Source: Channallabes apus (lineage: Eukaryota > Chordata > Actinopteri > Siluriformes > Clariidae). From it: 64,000 nt of DNA. Positions 21,574-32,500 of the stretch are shown here, piece by piece. How positions within the stretch are numbered: position 1 is the stretch's first letter; each line of letters begins with the position of its first letter. Under the pieces are notes generated by a model. That model worked only from the letters and a program-made list of their open reading frames with translations. It did not search any database and was not told where the DNA came from. Where the stretch lies: assembly GCA_030522415.1 (NCBI GenBank), contig CM060125.1, positions 31,363,440 to 31,427,439 on the forward strand, in the 5' to 3' direction. The translations under genes were made by a program, and so were the position numbers.

Positions 21574-22303
21574 GACCTATTCTTTGATTTTAAGGTAAAT
21601 TCTTGGGAAACACCCACAATTCTAGGAATCTTCTTAGAATTTCTTCACTCCTACCAGGTATTTTCATGAATACGGCCCCTGATGTGTTTGTGTGGTTTGT
21701 GTTTTAAATGGGGACTAAATGGAGGAAACACTGCAGTCAGGTGATGTGTGATATGTGGAAAAAGATTGTTCTGTTAAGCCTGTTAAAATGAGGAAGTGAA
21801 TTCACTGATACCTGAGAGAGGAACTCGTCCGAACCCATTGATGCTGAAGTGATGAAACCTGTGTGACCGGGTTCAGAGATACAATCTCACGTCACCTAAT
21901 AACAAAACATTACAATCATTACACCATTGAATTTTTGTTGTGGACCTTAGTATCGATAACTATAATAAATTACCATTATAGATTAATAGATGACTATAGA
22001 TGAATTGTGGTGAAAATAATTGCTGTTGGTTCTGGAGATAATATAAGACATCCATCAGATCTCTCTGGAATATTCCAAGCATTACACATGAGGAACCTGT
22101 GATGAGTGTCTGCTTGTCTGTAGTCAGGATGGGTAGTTATTATATAATTTGAATTTCCCCATAAGGAACAATGGAAACTCCGATGATTGATTCCACAACC
22201 CCAAAATATTCATATAAAAATAATTAATAAAAAATATAAAGTAAAAATAAACAGATTAACCTGCACCTTTACCTTTGAAAAGAATCCCAACAGAGCAGTG
22301 TTT

Positions 22304-22340
<37 letters not shown>

Positions 22341-23290
22341 GGGAAACACTGTCCGGAAACTTCTTTAACAAGGACTTCTCTAATGACACTCGCTCGCACA
22401 CACACTCTAATGGAATCACTGCTCAGAGAGTCAGAGACTCTGGAAACTGGATCTTTAACATCTTGGCTCAGTCGTGATCATGTGACACAGCGTAATCACA
22501 TGACTCTGTTTGACTGCTGGACACAGTTTATGGTAATGTGAGACTCTTGTACATGTTCTAATGTTATTTTATATCTGCTGAGTCATTTGGAGGGCGACTG
22601 AATATACAGTTTATCTTACACTAGTAAAAAAGTTTACACTGTTCAAACACACATATGTTACCCACAATAGGGATTTGTTTCAAAAGCTTTATGTTGAGAA
22701 AAAAGTGAGATTAGGAAATTTGTGTTTCTTGTTCCTTAATTTACTATTTTGTAAATATATTTATTTTTATTAATTTATTGTATTTATTTATTTATTTATT
22801 TATTTTATTATTTAGAAGTGTCAGAATTTGTAAATTATTTTTATCATTTTGTCTGGCTGGTTACAGAATGTCTAAAAAAAAAAAATAATAATAAATCCGA
22901 CATTGAGATGAATCAATTATTCAGTACTTAAGTAGTCTTTTCACCAAATACTTTTTTACTCTTACTTGAGTAATATTATTTTGAAGTACTCTTTACTCTT
23001 ACTTGAGTAAATTTTTTGGCTACACTACCCACCTCTGTGTAACTGTGACCATACATAACTGTTATCTCTTCTCTTCTCTTCTCTTCTCTTCTCTTCTCTT
23101 CTCTTTCCTCCAGCACCGTCACCCTCAGCTTGCTGGACAATCTGATCATTTTGACTCGTAAATATTTTATTATATTTCATACAAATTTCTATTGGCAATT
23201 TTCTTTTGATTCTGTAAAGCTGCTTTGTGACACTGACTATGGTTAAAAACATTATACAAATAAAATTGGATTGAATTTCTCTCCTTATCA
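21574..23290. other. Mixed repeats; no gene
   Basis: Includes a segment (about 21765-21880) similar to 47130-47215, a (CA)n tract at 22307-22337, and a repeat end at about 22925-23035 (CTTACTTGAGTAA and GGCTACACTACCCACCTCTG) typical of a fish hAT-like MITE. There is also a (CTCTT)n pentamer array at 23068-23105. An L2 3' tail in plus orientation lies at about 23205-23278. Confidence 0.6.
22150..22295 (-). pseudogene. Relic resembling the B7-like transmembrane exon, copy 1
   Basis: On minus the sequence CATCGGAGTTTCCATTGTTC reads IIGVSIV, matching the transmembrane exon text GTTGGAGTTTCCATTGTCGG at 12320-12340. It and about 110 further bases match 37420-37560. No open exon or splice sites survive. 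Homology to the gene rests on a short match. Confidence 0.35.
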
Positions 23291-23579
23291 TACTGTGTAT
23301 GGTCGTGTATATGACAAATTTAGATTTGCTCTGTTTGGAGAGAGACACACACACACACACCTGTGCACACACAGAGACACACCTGCACATGGTTTCACTT
23401 TAGAGGACACACAGATGAGTTCAGAGCTACTGCGAGTAAGTTTATTTATTTCCTTCATTTACTGACTTCTAACTTCAGCTTTGTGTTACGTTATACACAC
23501 AGATATGTTCAGAGCTAAAGTTTTAGTTTTGTGTAACTTTATGTCCACAGATTTATATCTAATGTCACTGTGTAATGTA

Positions 23580-23745
23580 ATGTGACTGATCAGCTAAATG
23601 GAGACAGAGTGAAATGTCTTTGATCATTATCACAGTGTGGACTTTAGAGACAGAGTTATTACTAAACTATTATATATTGTATGTCTGTGCTTTAAATGTG
23701 ACATCTTTTAAATCTGAAATAAATTCATAATTAAATGCCGTAAAT
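23580..23745. repeat. Segment duplicated at 47330-47420
   Basis: The wording GTGAAATGTCT, GATCATTATCACAGTGTGGA and AATCTGAAATAAATTCATAA recurs with small changes at 47340-47415. It is part of a wider paralogy between the 14-24 kb and 44-47.5 kb regions. Confidence 0.7.
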
Positions 23746-24315
23746 GGGATGAAATGTTTATTAATGTGTATGAAATCATTTAACACTTTATACACAGTAA
23801 CCAGTTTCTAATTCTTTTTGCAGTGTGTTTGTTTTGGTTATAAATTCCATAAAGTCAGTAAAGTCTCATCTTTATTTTGTGATGACATTTGTCCAAAATA
23901 AAACTGTTGGCAGGGAAACCCCCTCCGCTGCTTTTTATAGAACAAAACACTCTACAGTATGTTGGGATTCCCTGGCAACAGTTTCGATGGGCGTGTCCTA
24001 AACAGTGCATGTGCAGTTGTAAAAATCTCCAGCTTACAGTGAAATCAGGAAGTGGTTATGCAGGTCACGTGTGTTAACAGCACAGAGCAAAGACAGAAAC
24101 AAGCTCATGATCTGGTATGATTTAACACTTTGAATTATATTTGTGGAACTAAAATATGATTTTTAATGCTGAACACTACAGTAAACTATAGTGAGAATAA
24201 ACATCTACTGTAGTAGTGACAGCGTTAGGCTTCTACAGGATGAACACACTCACTGTGATTATTTCACCCATTGTAAAGTGTCCTTGAGCTCTGGAAAGGC
24301 GCTATATAAATAAAA

Positions 24316-24349
<34 letters not shown>

Positions 24350-24779
24350 GTGACTTTTTCTTTACACATAAACACTGTAAACTCTGACATCCATACACAG
24401 CTATTCATAAACATTCACTCATCATAATATTTAAAGAAACACTGTTATCTCATCTACAACAAACAAAGATTTAATTATATTTAATAATAAAATATAATAA
24501 TTTTAAAAAATTACATAATTTTACATTACAGTTACAAATTGCAAAATTAAATATAGTATAAAATGAAATTAAATACAATAAGAAGACTCAATTACTGAGT
24601 AATATTTAGAAGTCAAATAACTAATATGAGTAATAAAATGAATAAATAAGTAAATAAATAAAGTTATACAAAATCTTAAAGTTGATAGAGTAATTAAAAA
24701 ATTATGCTTAAACTACACTATGCTCTAAGAATGATCCCACACCCGTTGTTTTAAGATTAAGGCCAGTCGAGGCGGATCT
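23746..24779. other. AT-rich, no gene; (ATT)n tract
   Basis: A (TTA)n microsatellite lies at about 24315-24350, right after the sequence GAAAGGCGCTATATAAATAA, which is typical of LINE/SINE 3' tails in fish. Nothing coding was found. Confidence 0.5.
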
Positions 24780-25165
24780 TAATGATCTTGTCATTCATTC
24801 ATTCATTCATCTTCTATACCGCTTTATCCTTATATACAGGGTCGCGGGGGGCCTGGAGCCTATCCCAGGAGGCTTAGGGCACAAGGTGGGGTACACCCTC
24901 GACAGGGTGCCAATCCATCGCAGGGCACACACACATACGCACATTCACACACTACGGTCAATTTGGGAACGCCAATTAGCCTAACCTGCATGTCTTTGGA
25001 CTGTGGGAGGAAACCGGAGTACCCGGAGGAAACCCACCAAGCACGGGGAGAACATGCAAACTCCATGCACACAGAGACGGGAATCGAGCCTGGCCGGGGA
25101 ATCGAACCCAGACCCTGGAGGTGCAAGGCGACAGTGCTAACCACTACACCACCGTGCCGCCATTT
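24780..25165 (-). repeat. Copy of the tRNA-derived SINE, minus orientation
   Basis: Reads in reverse from the promoter (CACCGTGCCGCC at 25150 is the reverse of GGCGGCACGGTG; GGGAATCGAACCCAG holds the reversed B-box) to the tail ATTCATTCATTCAT near 24793-24807. Slightly longer than the 50-kb copy, with a duplicated GAATCGA segment. Confidence 0.85.
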
Positions 25166-25189
25166 GATCTTGTCATGAATTAATTCAAT

Positions 25190-25295
25190 TCAATTTCAAT
25201 TCAATTTTATTTGTATAGCGCTTTTAACAATTGACATTGTCTCAAAGCAACTTTACACAATCAAAAGAATTATTTAAGTTTGTATGGAATGTGAA
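25190..25295 (-). repeat. L2-type LINE 3' end fragment
   Basis: TTTTATTTGTATAGCGCTTT through CAATCAAAAGAATTATTTAA matches the 3' end of the element at 31498. It is truncated after about 100 bases. Confidence 0.8.
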
Positions 25296-25454
25296 TAATT
25301 AGGTGGTGTTGTTGCTGTGGGATGAAGGGACAGGCATAGACGCAGAGGGGAACGTAAAGAGTCTTTTTATTACACAAAACAAAACTAAAACATAAGCAAA
25401 CAACAAACTTAAAGGACTCTATAACTCATGCTCTTAAACCAACTGGGTCTTTAC

Positions 25455-26945
25455 ACGGACTGTAATAATAATAATAATAATAATGCATTTAATTTATAAT
25501 GCACTTTATATTTATATTATATCTCAAAGTGCTACAAAATTAATTTGACCCGAAAGCTCTGATAAAAAGATAAGTTTTAAGACCAGAAGCATCAACAGTC
25601 TGGGGCGTCCTCAGATACTCAGGGAGAGCGTTCCACAGTCTAGGTGCAGCTGAGCAAAAAACTTGATCTCCCATGGTATGAAATTTAGTCTTAGGAGTTT
25701 TCAAAAGATGTACTGATGCAGAGCGGAGATTCCGTGTGGACGTATGTGAGGTAATAAGTTCTTTGAGGTAGGGAGGGGCATCTCCATAAATACACTGGTG
25801 GGTTAGAAGGGCAACCTTGTAATCAATTCTAAATGAAACAGGGAGCCAGTGAAGAGATTTAAGAATGGGCATAAATATGGTCATATTTACGCTCTCTCAT
25901 CAGGATCCTAGCAGCACTGTTCTGAATACACTGCAGCTTTTTAAGGGTTGTTCCAGTAGTCCCAATGAGAAGTGCATTGCAAAAGTCCAGCCTGGAGGAG
26001 ACAAACGCATGGACTAACTTTTCTGCATCAGCAAACGTGAGTGCTGGATGCAGTTTTGCTATATTCCTGAGGTGGAAATAAGACGTTTTACACAGATGTT
26101 TGACATGAGCCTCATACGTCAAATGAGAGTCCATTTTAACCCCGAGGTTTATAACAGGTGTCGACAATGGGATATCCTGACCAGAAAACGTAATTCTGGT
26201 GATGTTAGATGCCCTAACCTGGTGTGGGGTGCCTACTAAAATAGCTTCAGTCTTAGAGCTGTTCGGCTGGAGGAAATTTTGCTTCATCCATGACTTTATC
26301 TTCTCCAAACAGATGGTCAAAATGGATGATGGCAAAGTAGATGAGGAGGTTGAATTTATCCTGAGGAAGAGCTGAGTGTCATCACCATAGCAATGAAATA
26401 AAATACCATGCTTGCTGATGATACAGCTCAGGGGAAGCATATACAATATAAACAAAATGCGACCGAGCACAAAGCCCTGAGGAACACCACAGGTGACATT
26501 GTGTATAGCGGATTTAGCCTCTCCCAGGGCAACATGCTCTGTTCTTTCAGTAAGATAAGATGAGTCAGAGAGTCCAATAGTGTGACGTAATCTGTGAAGC
26601 AGAATGTTGTGATCAACATTATCAAAGGCCAAAGACAAATCCAACAGGATGAGAAGCGATGGAAAACCAGCATCAGCCGACATCAGCAGGTCACTCTAAC
26701 CAGAGCTGTTTCCACGCTGTGGCAGGGATGGAAACCAGACTGGAATTTCTCAAGCAAATTATTTTGTTTTAGATGAGACTGAAGCTGTACAGCAATTACT
26801 TTTTCCAGCACTTTTGAAAGGAACGGGATGTTAGAAATGGGCCTGTAGTTTGCAAGCACTTCTGGATCTAAGGTGGATTTTTTAAAAAGTGTTCTGATGA
26901 TAGCAGATTTCAATGTAGCGGGAACATATCCAGGCTGTAGAGCCT
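25455..26945 (-). pseudogene. 5'-truncated L2-like LINE (reverse transcriptase part)
   Basis: Three minus-strand pieces in order. The first, 26913-26683, has NYRPISNIPFLSKVLEKVIA and FHPCHSVETALVR. The second, 26683-25859, has LDLSLAFDNVDHN, GVPQGFVLGRILF, FHCYGDDTQLFL and RLDFCNALLIG. The third, 25884-25540, is the C-terminal LKSLHWLPVSFRIDYKVA region ending in LIRAF. The catalytic box is YGDD in place of the usual YADD. Frameshifts near 26690 and 25870 break it. The 3' end has (TAA)n at about 25463-25482. Confidence 0.85.
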
Positions 26946-28272
26946 AACAGAGAACTAACTTGGAGCTGAACTAAATTAAGCCGAGACAAACTAGAGACAA
27001 GGCAGACGAGGGACGAGACAGACAAGGGACGAGAAAGACTAATGACGAGACATACTAGGAACGAGACTAGTGACTGATAGGGTTAGTAGTTATGCACACA
27101 CACATACACAGTATATTCATAGTGTGTATGACTGTAATATTAATCTCAGTACTATATATGTCATTTACTTCTGGATTCTTCTGAATTTTATCTCTTTGTA
27201 ATGCAGTATTAATAGAAATAAATACATCTTGCGATGACATCATCAGAATATTTCCTCCTCAGTCACCCAGACCTATATTTATATTTAGAAATTGAATGAC
27301 CCCATGCGCCACTTCCTGTTCTCACTTACATATTGGACGTGTTCCAGCTTTCAGCATGCCATACTGTACAATCTAGTGACGTGTCGGTCGTGACTGAGGC
27401 GGCTCTGGCTGTCAATAGGAAACTGAAGAGAACGATTCTTTGTTTTCCTTTTTTGCTATTGTTAAAACTTTTTTTGTTTAATGCTGCGGTTTTGTGCATA
27501 GTAATTTGTTCACCGTCTTCTGTTTTGATCGGGATTTATTGTTATTTTATACATTTTCTTTGATTTGATCTGGACATCACAGTAACTGATTTGGTAAATT
27601 GTAATAGAGAGTGTACATTAATGATTTTATACCAACCACAAAGTGAATACTGTTATGGTATTGTGGAATTCCCAAGGTTTAGTATAATTGAAGAATATAT
27701 AGAATAATTGTATCACTGTGTTTAAAATATAAACATATTCAATGATCTGTTAACTGGTTTATTAAAACTTTTTACACTCCAACATGTAAATAATAAAGTC
27801 ATATGACTTTAATCTGATCAAACATTTCCTATAATTCAGTCACAAACTCCAGAATCTTTATTTATTTACATTTCAAATCAGTCCGTTGAGTGTCGGCTTG
27901 AGTTAAACACCAGACACACTGCATGGTTAAGAAAAAAAAGAATCAAAGCTGTATGAGTCAGTGATGAAGCATAATCCCAGTTTGGCTCTCTGGTAAGAAC
28001 CGGAATTCCCATCACTAGACAATGCACTCTATGGGACACGCCCACCTACAACCCCAGCAGGGTAACTGAGTAAGTAAACAGCAGCACTGATCAGTATGAA
28101 TAATGAATAATGATAACAGATACAGTACAGTGGTTAGGAAAGTGAAATTAAAAACAGTATGTGATGGAAAATTATAAACTGTCGTGTAGCAGCAGGTCAG
28201 GTCTAAAAAAACACCTCTGTGGAAATCACTGGAGTTTACATGCTGTTCTGTTAATTAAAAAAAATCTGCTCC

Positions 28273-28311
<39 letters not shown>

Positions 28312-29577
28312 CTCATAAAAACTAATATTGAAAAACTCTATTATTATACGGGGGAAATCATGAACACTTCCAAGTTCTGTGATTGTGCTTCACTGGGATT
28401 TTGCTTTATCTCTGACTCATACAAGTTTGTTTCACTTTTTCCCCACAACTATCCAGTGTGTCTGGTGTTTAACTCAAAACTCAATAGACTAATTTAGAAA
28501 TGTAAATACTGTAAATGAAGACATCCCTTAATTCTGGAGTTTGTGACTGAATTATAGGAAATGTTTGATAAGTCGCAGCTTATTTACATGTTGGCGCGAG
28601 GAAAGTATTAATAAACCAGTTAACTGATCATTGAATACATTTACATTTTAAACACAGTGCTCACAGATTGATTAGATTTATTGAGAGTGTAGTGTGATTA
28701 TATATTAATTTAGTTCAATACAATTTTACAGTATTTATGTATCGCCTTTAACAATGTCATTGTTACACAACGGCTTCAAACAACTAATAAAATAATAATA
28801 ATAATAAATGGTCTGAGAAAATATGTATAAATCATATTAATAAAGGTTTCTGATGTATTTGTAGTAAATGATAATGGATATAATAATAAAAAAAATTATT
28901 TACACACACATATACACGCACAGAGTACAGCATACAGTGTGTATGACTGTAATATTAAGCACAGAATATGTCATTTTCTTCTGCAATTCTTCTGAATCAT
29001 CTCTTTTTAATGGATTTGTAATAAATGATTATGGATATAATTTTCAGTGTGTCACTCTGTTCTAAGATTTATTTTAGTAATTTCTCAGAATCATTCAGTT
29101 TCAATAAAAACATGATCAACCACTAAGTAATGTTCAGTCATTTACAGTCATTACTGAGATAAAAACTAAAACAAAAACATGTCTATATCTGTGTTTAATT
29201 ATTAAGGAAATTCACACCATAAATTCTGCAGATGAGTAATCAGAGAATTTTATTTAGCTGTTCATTTTCTAAATAAATGAATAAAGATTTTATTTGGTCC
29301 AAAATCTAAATGAAACAATACAAAATTTCAATTAAAAAAAATCTCAACTCATCCCCAGTCACTGATGATTTAAATATGAATAAAAATACAATTTAACAAA
29401 AGTATGTATACTTAAGTATAGTTAAAAAATTAAAATGTATGAAATGTATGAAACGTTTAATTATTTAGAATTTTTCTTCTCACAGATTCAAATTCACATT
29501 TAAACATCAGCACGATGTTGGTGATGTCACCTCGTGCAGAGAGAGAATCAGGGTTTGTTTCTGGAACTGTCCTGAGT
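26946..29577. other. Non-coding region with large direct and inverted repeats
   Basis: The first part (26950-27080) is GACGAGA-rich low-complexity text. Direct repeats of about 130 bases lie at 27095-27235 and 28900-29035. Inverted-repeat arms of about 270 bases lie at 27714-27980 and 28386-28660. A (CT)n tract is at about 28277-28306 in the loop. No gene was recognised. Confidence 0.7.
27714..28660. repeat. Long inverted repeat (~270-bp arms, ~405-bp spacer)
   Basis: The left arm starts CACTGTGTTTAAAATATAAA and ends GAAGCATAATCCCAG. The right arm starts CTTCACTGGGATTTTGCTTT and ends TTTAAACACAGTGC. Long matched words include TTCCTATAATTCAGTCACAA and TTAAACACCAGACACACTG. The arms differ by scattered substitutions and small indels, so the structure is not recent. 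Confidence 0.85.
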
Positions 29578-29677
29578 GAGTTTATTAGTGATGGGAAGTT
29601 TGGATCATTTTAGTGACTCGGTTCTTTCAATCTTATTCATCAAAAAAGAGTTAATTTTGTTCTTTTGATCAGAAATA

Positions 29678-31271
29678 CAAACCGGATTCCAAAAAAGTTG
29701 GGACACTAAACAAAGTGTGAATAAAAACTGAATGCAATGATGTGGAGATGGCAAATGTCAATATTTTATTCAGAATAGAACATAAATCACGGAACAAAAG
29801 TTTAAACTGAGAAAATGTATCATTTTAAGGGAAAAATATGGTGAATCAAAATGTCATGGTGTCAACAAATCCCAAAAAAGTTGGGACAAGGCCATTTTCA
29901 CCACTGTGTGGCATCTCCCCTTCTTCTTACAACTCTCAACAGACGTCTGGGGACCGAGGAGACCAGTTTCTCAAGTTTAGAAATAGCAATGCTCTCCCAT
30001 TCTTGTCTAATACAGGCCTCTAACTGTTCAATCGTCTTGGGCCTTCTTTGTCGCACCTTCCTCTTTATGATGCGCCAAATGTTCTCTATAGGGGAAAGAT
30101 CTGGACTGCAGACTGGCCATTTCAGTACCCGGATCCTTCTCCTACACAGCCATGATGTTGTGATTGATGCAGAATGTGGTCTGGCATTATCTTGTTGAAA
30201 AATGCAGGGTCTTCCCTGAAAGAGATGACGTCTGGATGGGAGCATATGTTGTTCTAGAACCTGAATATATTTCTCTGCATTGATGGTGCCTTTCCAGACA
30301 TGCAAGCTGCCCATGCCACACGCACTCATGCAACCCCATACCATCAGAGATGCAGGCTTCTGAACTGAGCGTTGATAACAACTTGGGTTGTCCTTGTCCT
30401 CTTTGGTCCGGATGACATGGCGTCCCACATTTCCAACAAGAACTTCGAATCGTGACTCGTCTGACCACAGAACAGTCTTCCATTTTGTCACACTCCATTT
30501 TAAATGATCTCTGGCCCAATGAAAACGCCTGTGCTTGTGGATCTTGCTTAGAAATGGCTTCTTCTTTGCACTGTAGAGTTTCAGCTGGCAACGGCGGATG
30601 GCACGGTGGATTGTGTTCACTGACGATGGTTTCTGGAAGTATTCCTGAGCCCATTCTGTGATTTCCTTTACAGTAGCATTCCTGTTTGTGGTGCAGTGTC
30701 GTTTAAGGGCCCGGAGATCACGGGCATCCAGTATGGTTTTACGCCCTTGACCCTTACGCACAGAGATTGTTCCAGATTCTCTGAATCTTCGGATGATATT
30801 ATGCACAGTTGATGATGATAACTGCAAAGTCTTTGCAATTTTTCGCTGGGTAACACCTTTCTGATATTGCTCCACTATCTTTCTGCGCAACATTGTGGGA
30901 GTTGGTGATCCTCTACCCATCTTGGCTTCTGAGAGACACTGCCGCTCTGAGAAGCTCTTTTTATACCCAATCATGTTGCCAATTAACCTAATTACTGTTA
31001 ATTGGTCTTCCAGCTCTTCGTTATGCTCAAATTTACTTTTTCCAGCCTCTTATTGCTACTTGTGCCAACTTTTTTGGGATTTGTTGACACCGTGAAATTT
31101 GGAATCAACATATTTTTCCTTTAAAATGATACATTTTCTCGGATTAAACTTTTGTTCCGTGATTTATGTTCTATTCTGAATAAAATATTGACATTTGCCA
31201 TCTCCACATCATTGCATTCAGTTTTTATTCACAATTTGTTTAGTGTCCCAACTTTTTTGGAATCCGGTTTG
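29678..31271 (-). mobile_element. Complete Tc1-like transposon with ~215-bp terminal inverted repeats
   Basis: Bounded by TA (29676-29677, 31272-31273). The inverted repeats span about 29678-29892 and 31057-31271, beginning CAAACCGGATTCCAAAAAAG. An internal repeat of AAAAAAGTTGGGACA lies at the inner end of each arm, giving the IR/DR arrangement that provides two transposase sites per end. One open transposase frame lies between. Total 1,594 bp. It looks structurally intact. Confidence 0.95.
29898..30974 (-). CDS. Tc1-like transposase, intact reading frame
   Basis: The frame is 358 codons. Tc1 proteins are usually ~340 residues, and the likely start is the Met of MGRGSP at residue 19 (about 30920). 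N-terminal paired-like DNA-binding region: RRKIVEQYQKGVTQRKIAKT, then STVHNIIRRFRESG, a GRKT (GRPR-like) linker, and the second helix-turn-helix up to about residue 130. Catalytic DD34E: Asp in LWSDESRFEV, Asp in FQQDNARPHSA, Glu in LSPIENIW, with exactly 34 residues between the last two. It cuts and pastes its element at TA sites in the nucleus. There are no stops, so activity is possible but not shown. It lies just inside the left inverted repeat. Confidence 0.92.
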   Translation of the reverse strand: MIGYKKSFSERQCLSEAKMGRGSPTPTMLRRKIVEQYQKGVTQRKIAKTLQLSSSTVHNIIRRFRESGTISVRKGQGRKTILDARDLRALKRHCTTNRNATVKEITEWAQEYFQKPSSVNTIHRAIRRCQLKLYSAKKKPFLSKIHKHRRFHWARDHLKWSVTKWKTVLWSDESRFEVLVGNVGRHVIRTKEDKDNPSCYQRSVQKPASLMVWGCMSACGMGSLHVWKGTINAEKYIQVLEQHMLPSRRHLFQGRPCIFQQDNARPHSASITTSWLCRRRIRVLKWPVCSPDLSPIENIWRIIKRKVRQRRPKTIEQLEACIRQEWESIAISKLEKLVSSVPRRLLRVVRRRGDATQW

Positions 31272-32500
31272 TAATATAAAATGTTACAATTTCAATGAAT
31301 AGACAAATTTTGTCTATAGTTCCAGTAATGAAAATATTACAGCTATTATTGCAGCTAAGGACATATTATGATAAACAGAATGAGCAGCTCATATCATCAT
31401 ATCTTCTGGTCCGAATAATTTTTTCTTTTGTCACGTGACTCTCATAGACACTGTGCAGTGCATTACACAGGAAACAGAATTAAACGCTTCTTCTCATTCA
31501 ATTTTATTTGTATAGCGCTTTTAACAATTGACATTGTCTCAAAACAGCTTTACACAATCAAAAGAATTATTTAAGTTTGTATGGAATGTGAATGTGTATG
31601 AATCAAAATGTTCAGATATTCCCTGGCGAGCAAGCCCGAGGGCGACAGTGGCAAGGAAAAACTCCCTGAGACGGTAATAGGAAGAAACCTTGAGAGGAAC
31701 CAGACTCGACAGGGAACCCATCCTCATCTGGGTGAAACAGATAGCAGGAAATGATCTGCATTTATATAGTGTTAAGTGTTAGGTTCAGCTATAATGGTTG
31801 ATGTTAATTGATGTTATAATACTTGATGTAAAATGGAGTCCAGTAGTTATTCGAGACTCAGATAGACTTGTAGAAAGTTCCAGTCCTGAACTATCGAATT
31901 GTCAAGTCCTCAGAGAAACAGCTGACCACACCAGTCGAGGCCAGAACCATCTTCTAAGTATAGAGAATCATCCCCAGACACCAGACGCATCCTAAAGAGA
32001 CACACGGGGCATCCATGCGATGAGACCTCCAACCAGAAACCGGGCACCAGGATGGATCAGACAGGTCCGAAGGGCAGAGGGAGTCTGGATCACTGGCAGC
32101 TCAGGAACCACATGTGTAGCTCGACAGAGAGAGAGAGAGAAAGAGTGAAAGGGGGAGACAGGGGGAGAGAGGAAAGAGAAAGAGGGGGAGGAAGAGAAGA
32201 GGAGGAGAGATTGCAATTAGGTATGGTCACAGTCACAATGTCTAACGTGAATGTATATTTACTGTAGAGTGCAAGCAGGGACTCCGGCAGGACTAACTAT
32301 GACAGCATAACTAAAAGGGAGAGCCAGAAGGAAACACAAACATGAGGGCTCCCTGAGATGTAAAGCAAACAATCACCTCACCGTCAACAAACCTGAGTGA
32401 TCAAATGAGACTGAGGAAGACAGCATCTAAACATACCAGTTCACCATAATACTCTACGTCCATGAGTCCCCCAGATCTGCTCCTTTACCTTATGGCAAAT

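Noticed and set aside
23068..23105. Short regular array considered as CRISPR-like
   Set aside because: Simple (CTCTT)n pentamer repeat without spacers, in a vertebrate genome.
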